A DNA stretch of 35,190 nt. Origin: Bacillus sp. AFS006103. Its GTDB lineage: Bacteria; Bacillota; Bacilli; Bacillales; Cytobacillaceae. Shown one piece after another: positions 15,087 through 22,962 of this stretch. Under the pieces are notes generated by a model. It ran no database searches and was not told where the DNA came from. It was given only the letters and a program-made list of their open reading frames with translations. Position numbers and translations under genes: made by a program. Within the stretch, counting starts at the first letter, position 1; each line of letters begins with the position of its first letter. The DNA is taken from contig NTXX01000075.1 of assembly GCA_002559145.1 (NCBI GenBank), positions 1 to 35,190 of the forward strand, given 5' to 3'.

Positions 15087-15223
15087 TTCCCGTGAGTTCG
15101 CCTTTTTGCCTTCGACGGGCATTAGTCGCTTCCACTAGTTCCCGGTGATTCGCCTTTTTCCTTTCGACGGGCATTAGTCGCTTCCACTAGTTCCCGGTGA
15201 TTCGCCTTTTTCCTTCGATAAGC
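15087..15223. repeat. 52-bp tandem repeat, about 2.6 copies
   Basis: Units are at 15087-15138 and 15139-15190, with a partial unit at 15191-15223. Each begins TTCCCG and contains TTCGCCTTTTT and CGACGGGCATTAGTCG, ending TTCCACTAG. The first unit differs by a few bases (CGTGAGTTCGCC instead of CGGTGATTCGCC). It lies upstream of the flavin oxidoreductase gene. Confidence 0.8.
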
Positions 15224-15373
15224 TAAAATTTGAACATTCTGTGACAAAAGGAGATTTACTTTTAACTTTTAGGATTAACCATTACATACATCACTATTTA
15301 CTAGAAAACCCTATTGTTACAATGAGTGAAATTATGCTTCACTTAAAAAACGTAATGAAATGGGGTTATTTTT

Positions 15374-16327
15374 TTGAACTTTCCACAATTGAAAATAGGT
15401 CATATGATGCCGAAGTTTCCAATCATGCAAGGTGGTATGGGTGTAGGGATTTCCTTAAGTGGACTCTCTTCCGCCGTAGCGAATGCTGGAGGAATTGGGA
15501 TCATATCAGGAACTGGGATTACCGTCGATGAAATGAGATCTCACATAAGGAAGGCAAAGGAAAGTATAAAGGATTCCGGCTATATTGGGGTAAACGTTCT
15601 TTTCGCTATGAATGACTTTGCTGAAAAAATGAAAGCTGCCATTGATGAAAAGGTTGATTTCATCATATCAGGTGCTGGAATTTCAAGAGATATGTATGCT
15701 TGGGGCAAAGAATCCGGAATACCCGTCATATCGATCGTGTCTTCGGCGAAGCTCGCTAGATTGTCAGAACGTCTTGGTGCTTCAGCAGTTGTTGTAGAAG
15801 GTCATGAGGCCGGTGGACACCTTGGTACGGAAAGACCTTTATTTGATATTTTGCCAGAAGTGGTTGAAGCTGTTAAGATTCCAGTTATTGCTGCTGGAGG
15901 AATTATGACTGGAGAAGATCTTGCGAGAGCTTTACGTGCAGGTGCGTCTGGGGTACAGATGGGAACTAGATTCGTTGCTAGTGAAGAGTGTGATGCACCC
16001 TTATCATTTAAAGAAAAATATGTACATGCCGAGCAGGAAGATACCCTCTTGGTAAAAACAACTGTTGGTCTCCATGGTCGTGCAATTAAGAACCAGTTCA
16101 CTGAACTTATTTCCGATGATAAAAAGGTAAAAATTAAAAAATGCATAGATTGCCTAAAAAATTGTTCTTATCGTTTTTGTACGCTAGATTCTTTGATCAC
16201 ATCAATGAATGGAGATTGCGAGAATGGACTGGTTTTTGCGGGGGCAAGAGTACATGAAATCAAAGAAATCCTGCCAGTCGAAACAATTATCAACAATATT
16301 ATGAGTGAATATAAAGCTTGTATGTAA
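15374..16327 (+). CDS. Nitronate monooxygenase / FabK-like FMN oxidoreductase
   Basis: This 317-residue TIM-barrel flavoprotein belongs to the nitronate monooxygenase family. The N-terminal FMN segment is PIMQGGMGVGISLSGLSSAV, followed by AGGIGIISGTG. The active-site His lies in VVEGHEAGGHLG, and the phosphate-binding end is IPVIAAGGIMTGEDLARAL with GVQMGTRF. A Cys-rich tail (CIDCLKNCSYRFC) is also found in family members. The start is TTG at 15374 with GGGG about 9 nt upstream; no ATG fits the family N terminus. It could be a nitronate monooxygenase or an enoyl-ACP reductase of the FabK type; the sequence alone does not decide. Confidence 0.85.
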   Translation: MNFPQLKIGHMMPKFPIMQGGMGVGISLSGLSSAVANAGGIGIISGTGITVDEMRSHIRKAKESIKDSGYIGVNVLFAMNDFAEKMKAAIDEKVDFIISGAGISRDMYAWGKESGIPVISIVSSAKLARLSERLGASAVVVEGHEAGGHLGTERPLFDILPEVVEAVKIPVIAAGGIMTGEDLARALRAGASGVQMGTRFVASEECDAPLSFKEKYVHAEQEDTLLVKTTVGLHGRAIKNQFTELISDDKKVKIKKCIDCLKNCSYRFCTLDSLITSMNGDCENGLVFAGARVHEIKEILPVETIINNIMSEYKACM

Positions 16328-16340
16328 ATTTGAATGCCAA

Positions 16341-16405
16341 GGGGACGATTCTCATGGCTCGATTTGGTCAACTTCGACCAATAAAAAGCCGGCAGAACCG
16401 TCCCC
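16341..16405. repeat. Nested inverted repeat (AGAACCGTCCCC family), convergent terminator
   Basis: GGGGACGATTCT (16341-16352) pairs with AGAACCGTCCCC (16394-16405) with one mismatch. Inside, GGCT/AGCC and TTGGTC/GACCAA form inner stems. It lies between the convergent stops of the flavoenzyme gene and the last microcompartment gene, so it probably terminates both. Confidence 0.7.
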
Positions 16406-16413
16406 ATGGACTC

Positions 16414-16710
16414 TTATCTTACTAATTCTTTGGCTGCTTGTGCTGGAAGTACGGTTTCTACTTCTGCGTGTGGACGTGGGATCACGTGGACGGAAACTAA
16501 TTCGCCAACACGCTCTGCCGCTGCTGCTCCTGCATCTGTTGCTGCTTTAACCGCGCCTACGTCTCCTCTTACCATGACAGTTACAAGGCCGCCGCCTATA
16601 TGTTCTTTTCCAATCAGATAAACATTTGCTGCTTTAACCATGGCATCTGCTGCTTCAATTGCTCCCACTAAACCCTTTGTTTCGATCATTCCTAATGCAT
16701 CATATTTCAT
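16414..16710 (-). CDS. BMC-H shell protein (copy b of tandem pair)
   Basis: This 98-residue single-BMC-domain protein forms hexamers that tile the facets of the microcompartment shell. It has the family segments ALGMIETKGLVGAIEAADAM, AANVYLIGKEHIGGGLVTVM, RGDVGAVKAATDAGAAAA and the C-terminal VSVHVIPRPH. The pore loop is HIGGG. The ATG at 16710 has TTGGAGGG 7 nt upstream; the longer ORF start at 16755 is not supported. It is the last gene of the cut operon and nearly identical to the next upstream gene. Confidence 0.95.
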   Translation of the reverse strand: MKYDALGMIETKGLVGAIEAADAMVKAANVYLIGKEHIGGGLVTVMVRGDVGAVKAATDAGAAAAERVGELVSVHVIPRPHAEVETVLPAQAAKELVR

Positions 16711-16769
16711 CGTTGAGCCCTCCAAAATAGTATTTTTTTTTGCTGCCAAATACACGAATTCTATTAAAC

Positions 16770-17072
16770 TTAGACTGTTACAGATTCCTTAACTGCTTTC
16801 TCTCCAGGAAGAATACCTTCCATTTCTCCGTGTGGACGTGGGATCACGTGAACGGAAATAAGCTCTCCTACCCGTTCTGCTGCTGCAGCTCCTGCATCCG
16901 TTGCCGCCTTAACAGCACCAACATCTCCTCTTACCATGACAGTGACCAAACCGCCGCCAACAAGTTCTTTTCCGATTAAGTTAACATTTGCTGCTTTAAC
17001 CATGGCATCTGCCGCCTCAATTGCAGCAACCAAACCTTTAGTTTCGATCATTCCTAATGCATCGTATCTCAT
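16770..17072 (-). CDS. BMC-H shell protein (copy a of tandem pair)
   Basis: This 100-residue BMC-H hexamer subunit matches the protein at 16414-16710 almost residue for residue up to HVIPRPH. Changes are conservative: Asn for Tyr near residue 31 (ANVNLIG) and Leu-Val for His-Ile beside the GGG pore. The C-terminal tails differ (GEMEGILPGEKAVKESVTV here). TTTTGGAGG precedes the ATG. Such abundant paralogues usually form the bulk of the shell and may mix in hexamers or layers. Confidence 0.95.
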   Translation of the reverse strand: MRYDALGMIETKGLVAAIEAADAMVKAANVNLIGKELVGGGLVTVMVRGDVGAVKAATDAGAAAAERVGELISVHVIPRPHGEMEGILPGEKAVKESVTV

Positions 17073-17092
17073 GTTTTATTCCTCCAAAATGG

Positions 17093-17785
17093 TTATTTTA
17101 TGATTTTAACTTTTGTAGATGATTTAGCACCCATGGCATTTGCTTCCTCTGTGTCAATATGGCATTCCAGCGCAGAAGTGGCATTTGCCCGAATCGCTAC
17201 ATTGTTTAAAATACCGCCGCGCGGACCATTAAACTCAATCGAGACAATCTGTTTGTCACGGACACCCAGACGCTCAGAATCAGTGAGGTTCATATGGATA
17301 TGTCTTTGGGCAATAATTAGACCCTCAGTAAGCTGCACAGACCCTTTTGGTCCGATGATGGTGATCCCTGGTGATCCCTTCAATTGGCCTGACATTCTTG
17401 GCTGTGTGGCAATTCCAAGCTTAAAGGTATCACCTTCAAGAATTTCCACCTGCGTCTGCTCGCGAAGAGGTCCAAGAATTCGCACCTTTTCAATTGCACC
17501 TTTTGGACCGCATATAGTCACGGTTTCATTACATGCATACTGTCCAGGCTGGGATAAATCCTTTGTTTTTTTCAGCTGATACCAATCTCCAAACAAGCTA
17601 TATAAATCATCCTTGGATAAATGAATATGCCGATTAGACACCCCGACTGGAATATCGAAGGAATCTACATTTACCTCTGCCGTAGTGGATGCGGCAACTT
17701 TACGCACCTCTTTCACTGCTGTAGAAGCCTGATTGGATTGTAGCGCCTCCATTAAAAGTTGTAGAACATTCTCATATTTGTCCAT
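17093..17785 (-). CDS. pduL: PduL-type phosphate acyltransferase
   Basis: This 230-residue enzyme converts acetyl-CoA and phosphate to acetyl-phosphate and CoA, recycling CoA inside the shell and leading to ATP through acetate kinase elsewhere. It has the two PduL beta-barrel halves: VGVSNRHIHLSKDDL with zinc-binding His residues near 51-53, and LIIAQRHIHMNLTDSERLGV with further ligands. The N terminus (MDKYENVLQLLMEALQSN) is an amphipathic helix joined by a linker of about 30 residues, a typical encapsulation peptide. It starts 6 nt after the aldehyde dehydrogenase stop. Confidence 0.95.
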   Translation of the reverse strand: MDKYENVLQLLMEALQSNQASTAVKEVRKVAASTTAEVNVDSFDIPVGVSNRHIHLSKDDLYSLFGDWYQLKKTKDLSQPGQYACNETVTICGPKGAIEKVRILGPLREQTQVEILEGDTFKLGIATQPRMSGQLKGSPGITIIGPKGSVQLTEGLIIAQRHIHMNLTDSERLGVRDKQIVSIEFNGPRGGILNNVAIRANATSALECHIDTEEANAMGAKSSTKVKIIK

Positions 17786-17791
17786 TGGAAC

Positions 17792-19318
17792 TTACCCCTT
17801 CGCCATTGCTGCTACTAACTCGTTGATGAGCTTGACAAGCTGTTCATTATTTGAAAAGTCTGTGCCAATATTCCCTTTTAAGGAATCTGCCTCTTCATGA
17901 CTTCTTTCACAGCTAGTTAATGATAACTCAGGATAGTTGAATGTCGGGTCAGCAGAGGCTAATGTGCTACAATCCCTTAGTCCGTAAGCCACTCTCTTAA
18001 TATTGATCAAATGGACTGGGCTGACATTTTCCGAAACCGAGCTACCGCCCCATGTTCCGCATCCCAGTGTGAAGGAAGGCATAAGTCCGGTGCTTGCTCC
18101 AGTAGCTCCCTGTGTACTGCCAGTATTCACCAATATCCGCGATGCCGGTTTCTTAGCAAACTTCATGACGATATCTTTATCTTGAGTATGAAGGCTCATG
18201 CTGTGGCCGATACCGTTTTGAAGCAGTTGAATACAAAGCTGGCATGCTTCTTCCCAATCTTTTGCGGTATAAAAAGCAAGAACAGATGTTAGTTTTTCAT
18301 AGGATAATGGATAAGCTGGGCCGACCCCCTTTTGCTCTCCAATCAGAACTTTGGTTCCTTCCGGAGTGGAAAACCCTGCTGCGGCTGCAATCACCTGTGG
18401 TGATCTTCCAACATACTTTGCATTCATGGCATGTCCATTTTTAAAAAGTAATTCACAGACTTTTGCTGTTTCTTCAGGGCTCATAAAATAGCCACCCTGC
18501 TTTTTGAATTCTGCTATCACCTGCTCTTGGTTGCACTCTTCCACAATAACGGACTGTTCAGATGCACAAATGGTGCCGTAATCAAACGTCTTACTGGCCA
18601 AAATATCCTTCACGGCCTTTTGAACATTGGCCGTTCTCTCAATATAGGCGGGACAGTTGCCAGCGCCAACGCCAAGTGCCGGCTTTCCTTTACTGTATGA
18701 GGCTTTTACTAGTCCTGGGCCACCCGTAGCAATAATCATTTTCACTTCTTTGCATTCCATCAGTTCATTGGTTGCATTCATGCTTGGCAGCGAAATACAT
18801 CCAATAATATTGGCAGGAGCACCCGCCTCTACTGCCGCCTGGTTCATGATTTCAGCAGCCTTCACTGTACATTTCGCGGCAGATGGATGCGGCGAAAAGA
18901 CAATCGCATTACGAGATTTAATGGCAATCATCGCTTTATAAATCGCTGTTGATGTGGGATTGGTGGAAGGGATGATCCCCATGACCAACCCGACAGGCTC
19001 CGCCACATCCATAATTTGAGTCGCTTCATCATGCTGAATGATACCAATAGTTTTCAAATCTTTTATGGATTGATACAAAATAGTCGATGCTAAATGATTT
19101 TTGTAGGTTTTATCCTCTACTTTACCAAAACCAGTTTCTTCAACAGCCATTTTGGCCAGCATGACCGCGTGGTCTTTAGCTGCTTTTACCATATTGCGCA
19201 GGATTTGATCAATTTGTTCTTCTGTATAGTCAGCCATCTGTTCCGCTGCTGCTTTTCCTAAACGGGCAAGATCTCTAACTGCTTGGATGGACCTTAAATC
19301 ATAGTCGAAATTCTCCAT
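17792..19318 (-). CDS. CoA-acylating aldehyde dehydrogenase, catalytically intact
   Basis: This 508-residue EutE/PduP/AdhE-type enzyme oxidises acetaldehyde to acetyl-CoA with NAD+ and CoA. The oxyanion Asn is Asn120 in IPSTNPTSTAIYKAM and the nucleophile is Cys251 in SKTFDYGTICASEQSVIV. GVGAGNCPAYIERTA is also present. The C terminus, after a linker, is a short amphipathic helix (NNEQLVKLINELVAAMAKG) of the encapsulation type. The ATG at 19318 has AAAGGGGGG 9 nt upstream; an in-frame GTG at 19339 overlaps that site. It is the likely main aldehyde-detoxifying enzyme of the compartment, since the second paralogue lacks these residues. In other cut clusters such a gene is called cutF; I do not insist on the symbol. 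Confidence 0.93.
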   Translation of the reverse strand: MENFDYDLRSIQAVRDLARLGKAAAEQMADYTEEQIDQILRNMVKAAKDHAVMLAKMAVEETGFGKVEDKTYKNHLASTILYQSIKDLKTIGIIQHDEATQIMDVAEPVGLVMGIIPSTNPTSTAIYKAMIAIKSRNAIVFSPHPSAAKCTVKAAEIMNQAAVEAGAPANIIGCISLPSMNATNELMECKEVKMIIATGGPGLVKASYSKGKPALGVGAGNCPAYIERTANVQKAVKDILASKTFDYGTICASEQSVIVEECNQEQVIAEFKKQGGYFMSPEETAKVCELLFKNGHAMNAKYVGRSPQVIAAAAGFSTPEGTKVLIGEQKGVGPAYPLSYEKLTSVLAFYTAKDWEEACQLCIQLLQNGIGHSMSLHTQDKDIVMKFAKKPASRILVNTGSTQGATGASTGLMPSFTLGCGTWGGSSVSENVSPVHLINIKRVAYGLRDCSTLASADPTFNYPELSLTSCERSHEEADSLKGNIGTDFSNNEQLVKLINELVAAMAKG

Positions 19319-19352
19319 TAGAGAATTCCCCCCTTTCACGTAATCTAGTCAT

Positions 19353-20021
19353 CTATTTTTTCGTTGTTTTTTGGTAATAGTTAGCTAACTCTAAAAGTAG
19401 CGTTTTCTTATCGGCTTTCGATATGAATCGTCCTGCAATACCTAAGCTCTTATATTCCCTTGCCAGAGTTCGAAGGTTTGTTACTTTTAGACTGCCGATA
19501 AGCTCAAGGGCAATGTCTAAACCATATTCGAGAACAATATAGTCAATTCTCTTCTTATTGATTTCTTTCGGGTCTAGTTTCAGGGAGTTTTTCCTATATC
19601 CTTCAACCACTCCAACCTGGTCTGCAGCTTCCTCAACAATTTCAGTCACTTGATTTTCTTCCACAGCTTCCGCAACTGGTTCAGCCACTATATCTTCGCC
19701 CACTACTTCCCCAACTGGATCTACTGATCTATCTTCAGCCACTGGTTTTTCTGACCCGATCAAGTCAGCCAATTCCTCATGAGGTCGGGGAATGACATGT
19801 TGAGAAACTAATAGTGCACGATTAAGCTGCTCCACTGCAGCAGCCCCGGCTTCAACAGCTGCTTTTACGGCGCCAACATCACCGGTTACAGTGATAGCAA
19901 CAAGGCCTCCGCCTACAACGGTCTTTTCGATAAGAGTAACGTTTGCCGCCTTAAGCATGGCATCGGCACATTCCACTGCTGCCAGGAGTCCTTTCGTTTC
20001 GATTAACCCCAGTGCCTGCAT
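19353..20021 (-). CDS. BMC-H shell protein with C-terminal extension
   Basis: This 222-residue protein has a BMC-H domain at residues 1-90 (ALGLIETKGLLAAVECADAM, GDVGAVKAAVEAGAAAVEQL, SQHVIPRPHEEL). An acidic, low-complexity linker follows to about 145, rich in Val, Glu, Ala and Pro. The extra C-terminal domain of about 75 residues is helical and basic (NKKRIDYIVLEYGLDIALELI, then NLRTLAREYKSLGI and KADKKTLLLELANYYQ). The last part resembles SAP/Rho-N-type helical extensions, by eye only. PduK and EutK also carry C-terminal extensions. It may anchor cargo, nucleic acid or cytoskeleton to the shell; not known. TAAGGAGGGGG precedes the ATG. Confidence 0.9.
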   Translation of the reverse strand: MQALGLIETKGLLAAVECADAMLKAANVTLIEKTVVGGGLVAITVTGDVGAVKAAVEAGAAAVEQLNRALLVSQHVIPRPHEELADLIGSEKPVAEDRSVDPVGEVVGEDIVAEPVAEAVEENQVTEIVEEAADQVGVVEGYRKNSLKLDPKEINKKRIDYIVLEYGLDIALELIGSLKVTNLRTLAREYKSLGIAGRFISKADKKTLLLELANYYQKTTKK

Positions 20022-20039
20022 TTTTCCCCCTCCTTACCA

Positions 20040-20693
20040 CTAAACAAGGTCAGCCCAGTTGGCCGGATATGTAGTATAAAATATTTTGGCCTTATCAGGA
20101 GAGCCCCAAACTACCTTGGAACCTGAAGGAACATAGAGAACATCACCAGGGTAGGCGGTATAGGTTTTTCCATTAATGGAGACCGTCACCGTGCCTTCAA
20201 TGACATAATCGATTTCCTCATAGGTTAATTCCCATTCAAAGCTGGATTTTTCTATGGTTAAAAATCCTGCACTCATCGAAGATTCATCTTTACTAATTAA
20301 CTCTTGATAAAAAACTTTATTGGCGGGATTACCAGTATCAAATACATCAAATTTTACGGAATTTCCGCGAATCAGCTTCAGGCCGCCGCCATCACGTTCA
20401 GCCATATATGGTGCTGTAGGGAGATTTTCTACTAGTCCCTTTAACAGGCCTTTATCTGAAAGTGCTTTAAGCACCGTATAAATCATCTGGCTGTCTATTT
20501 TACCGCTGCTTGAATTTTCCAGTTTAGAAAGTTCTGATTCACTACTTTTTTGCTCTGTAGAAAATTCGATTCCAAACACTTTCGCTGCATCCTTAGCTGC
20601 TGGAGTAATAATGGTTTTACAATTGATATAAAGGACCTTCTGTCCCTGTTTTTCCACAGCCTCCACATCTTTAACGCAGATTAATTTCTTCAT
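20040..20693 (-). CDS. eutQ: EutQ-like cupin protein
   Basis: This 217-residue protein has an N-terminal region of about 100 residues and a C-terminal cupin of the EutQ family. The cupin contains FEWELTYEEIDYVIEGTVTV, YPGDVLYVPSGSKVVWGSPDKAKIFYTTYPANW. EutQ of Salmonella has been linked to acetate-kinase-like activity and to compartment assembly; whether this holds here is not shown. It would be the only acetate-kinase candidate in the locus. Metal-binding His residues of classical cupins are absent, as in EutQ. TGAGGAGG precedes the ATG. It lies between BMC-T and an extended BMC-H gene. Confidence 0.88.
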   Translation of the reverse strand: MKKLICVKDVEAVEKQGQKVLYINCKTIITPAAKDAAKVFGIEFSTEQKSSESELSKLENSSSGKIDSQMIYTVLKALSDKGLLKGLVENLPTAPYMAERDGGGLKLIRGNSVKFDVFDTGNPANKVFYQELISKDESSMSAGFLTIEKSSFEWELTYEEIDYVIEGTVTVSINGKTYTAYPGDVLYVPSGSKVVWGSPDKAKIFYTTYPANWADLV

Positions 20694-20751
20694 ATCTTCA
20701 CCTCCTCATTGGCGAAAATTTATTGTCACGCCCCGACTTTGGTTCAGCCCT

Positions 20752-21300
20752 TTAGAATAGACTTGGAATCAGCCGGTCCGATACCGAGGCGATTACCTCG
20801 CAATTGACCAGTAATCCTTTTTCTTTTGCAATGGCCTTCCCTGCATCCATACTCGTATTCACCGCTGCCACATCGCCGGTAAACGTGAAGAATGCCTTGC
20901 CACCGAGCCCATTTCCCAAGCGAAGTTCAAGCGCCTCTACATCAGCCGTCTTTAGAATGGCATCAGCCGCTAAAATCATCGATGCCAGGGAGAAGGATTC
21001 GATAATGCCAAGAGCCTGAATTCGATCTGGCACGGTCGTCCCTGCAATGGCAGAAAATACCGCAGGACTGACATTCGGGATAATCAGCGAGTCAACAAAA
21101 TATTCCTCTGCCAGCCGTTCGCCTGTTTCGACTGAATCAGAAACGGAAGCAACATCCCCATGAACAATCGCAATATATTTACCGGGGCAGGTAGATGAAG
21201 CCGTAACGATTTCTACATCCGAAATCTTCACCATCTGATCAGCCGCATACATTCCACGGGCAATGCTCGTAAATTCAACCACTCCAATCGCGTTTGCCAT
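20752..21300 (-). CDS. BMC-T tandem shell protein (PduT-like)
   Basis: This 182-residue protein has two BMC domains: residues 1-85 (AIGVVEFTSIARGMYAADQM, HGDVASVSDSVETGERLAEEY) and 93-182 (ALGIIESFSLASMILAADAIL, TGDVAAVNTSMDAGKAIAKEKGLL). It forms trimers with a central pore. Order and sequence resemble PduT, which carries a pore [4Fe-4S] cluster held by a Cys in GGKCY; here the equivalent segment is GGKAF, so that ligand is lost, although Cys in domain 1 (STCPGKY) is kept. The ATG at 21300 (AAGGAGGG, 7 nt) overlaps the upstream stop as TGATG. Confidence 0.93.
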   Translation of the reverse strand: MANAIGVVEFTSIARGMYAADQMVKISDVEIVTASSTCPGKYIAIVHGDVASVSDSVETGERLAEEYFVDSLIIPNVSPAVFSAIAGTTVPDRIQALGIIESFSLASMILAADAILKTADVEALELRLGNGLGGKAFFTFTGDVAAVNTSMDAGKAIAKEKGLLVNCEVIASVSDRLIPSLF

Positions 21301-22667
21301 CACTGGTCCCTCCTTATCGCTATATAAGCATTTTCAGTTTCTATCACCGTTCCGGAAATACTGGCATGAATGGCCGCCCCTAAACTGTTTTCCGGAATTT
21401 TTCCGATCATCTGGCCAGCGTTCACGTAATCGCCAACCGAAACGACTGGAATAGCAGGTGCTCCGACATGCTGGCTTTTGGCAATATAGACAACCTCTGG
21501 CTCTAGCGAAATATCGGTCATTGGCGCCGGTTGATCTAAATGATGCAAGCCCAATTTAGCCACAAGTCGTTTACTGGGAACCAAACGATATTCGCGGTTT
21601 TTGCGGGGCTCGAAAGACGTCGGCACCGCTGTATGGCGAATATTCTTTTCGATTAATTTCTGTTTCAAATATTGATGGTTTGACTTCGGAAATAATCCGA
21701 TGGGGCAGGAAAACAATTCACACAAATTGCACTGCGAGCAAAGATAAACCATCGTTTGGTCTTCTGCATCCTGCAGGCTATAGTTGGTGACTCTCATCAT
21801 CTTATGCGGCTGCAAGTTGTGCCCTAGCAGATAACGCGGACACAAATCTGTACACATCCGGCATTGCTCGCACGACTTATTGACTCTCTTTGCCTGTTCC
21901 AGACTGGTTGTTTTTCGTTTAATCAAAGGATGCTGCTTTTTTAAAATCACTAAGCCCTTGGTTTTCTTAGTTACATAAGCCTCCATGCTCCTCATGACCG
22001 GTCCCATCATTGGACCGCCATCTATGACCGAAAAATCAGAAAAATTCTCAATACCGCTTAACTTGAGTACCTCGATCATCGGTGTGCCGACCGGAACCTT
22101 TACGGTCAAGCGCTTCGGAATATCGCCGGCAATGGTGATATATTTTTCCGTCACAGCCCTTTTCATCGAAGCGTGGTAAATATTCAAAGCCGTTTCCGAA
22201 TTGATGACGACACAGCCAACATGAATCGGAATGCCGCCCTCCGGAACCACCCTTCCCGTCAGTTCGTAGACCAAGACCTGTTCATCACCTGCAGGATAGG
22301 CGTCTTTAAGCTCTCTAACCTCAACGAAATCGCTCAAGCCTAAGGCATCAATTCGCTCCTTCAGAGTCGAAACAACGTCTTTATGCTTTCCTTTAATACC
22401 AATCAGCGCCTTCTCTGCGCCTGCCAATCGGCCGGCTGCTTCAAACCCTTTGATGATTTCTTCAGGAAAGAGCGCCATTAATTGCTGGTCCACTCTTAGC
22501 AGCGGCTCACATTCGGCCCCGTTAAGAAGGATATATTCTGCCTTTGCCGAAAGCTTCACATGAGTGGGGAATCCTGCCCCTCCTGCACCGACAACGCCGG
22601 CTTCTCTTACCAAATCTAGCAAACTCAATTTCCCACCACCCTTATCACGTAAACTGGCAATCTTCAT
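21300..22667 (-). CDS. PduS/RnfC-like iron-sulfur flavoprotein
   Basis: This protein of about 455 residues has the RnfC/NuoF-like fold of PduS. The N-terminal motif VGAGGAGFPTHVKL and LLNGAECEP bind nucleotide/flavin, an SLBB segment follows, and two [4Fe-4S] motifs are present (CEQCRMCTDLCPR and CSQCNLCELFSCPIG). A C-terminal barrel-like region contains VGDYVNAGQMIGKIPENSLGAAIHASISG, a lipoyl-like hairpin typical of RnfC. PduS reduces cobalamin, but CutC needs no B12, so here it more likely moves electrons from NADH to CutD or across the shell (inference). The start is uncertain: ATG at 22667 overlaps the eutN-like gene, while TTG codons at 22628 and 22622 have a better AAGGGTGG site. Confidence 0.9.
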   Translation of the reverse strand: MKIASLRDKGGGKLSLLDLVREAGVVGAGGAGFPTHVKLSAKAEYILLNGAECEPLLRVDQQLMALFPEEIIKGFEAAGRLAGAEKALIGIKGKHKDVVSTLKERIDALGLSDFVEVRELKDAYPAGDEQVLVYELTGRVVPEGGIPIHVGCVVINSETALNIYHASMKRAVTEKYITIAGDIPKRLTVKVPVGTPMIEVLKLSGIENFSDFSVIDGGPMMGPVMRSMEAYVTKKTKGLVILKKQHPLIKRKTTSLEQAKRVNKSCEQCRMCTDLCPRYLLGHNLQPHKMMRVTNYSLQDAEDQTMVYLCSQCNLCELFSCPIGLFPKSNHQYLKQKLIEKNIRHTAVPTSFEPRKNREYRLVPSKRLVAKLGLHHLDQPAPMTDISLEPEVVYIAKSQHVGAPAIPVVSVGDYVNAGQMIGKIPENSLGAAIHASISGTVIETENAYIAIRRDQ

Positions 22668-22911
22668 CGATGATCCCAACAACACAAGCATCAACCGGAA
22701 TGGCATCCTCACCAAGCATTCTGCGGGCCGATGAGCCGGTGGTAACAATCACTCTGTCTCCGATACCGGCACCTATGATATCAACAACAACCATACGCTC
22801 CCCTTCATTGCTGCCACCGCCAATCACTTCTGCCAGCATAAACTTTAGACCGTTAAGTGATTCCGCTTTTCTTGTTGCCCATACATTATCAATTAGTATA
22901 GCGGTTATCAT
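22645..22911 (-). CDS. eutN: EutN/CcmL-type BMC vertex protein
   Basis: This 88-residue BMC-P protein forms pentamers that close the shell vertices. Family features are the N-terminal MITAILIDNVWATRKAESL with a short loop to GLKFMLAEV, then VVVDIIGAGIGDRVIVTTGSSARRML and the C-terminal VDACVVGIIDE. The ATG at 22911 is used, with GAAGAGGG upstream; an in-frame GTG at 22920 is part of the spacer. The PduS-like gene overlaps its 3' end or starts just beyond it. It is the only vertex gene in the locus. Confidence 0.95.
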   Translation of the reverse strand: MITAILIDNVWATRKAESLNGLKFMLAEVIGGGSNEGERMVVVDIIGAGIGDRVIVTTGSSARRMLGEDAIPVDACVVGIIDEDCQFT

Positions 22912-22962
22912 AAAACACACCCTCTTCCGACTTGTATTGCAGGTTTACAAATTTTCTTTTTG

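Noticed and set aside
15241..15531. 96-aa ORF overlapping the start of the flavin oxidoreductase gene
   Set aside because: Most of its second half is an out-of-frame shadow of the flavoenzyme; the first part has no family likeness.
21300..22748. Long form of the PduS-like protein beginning at 22748
   Set aside because: The extra N terminus is an out-of-frame reading of the vertex-protein gene and does not resemble the family.
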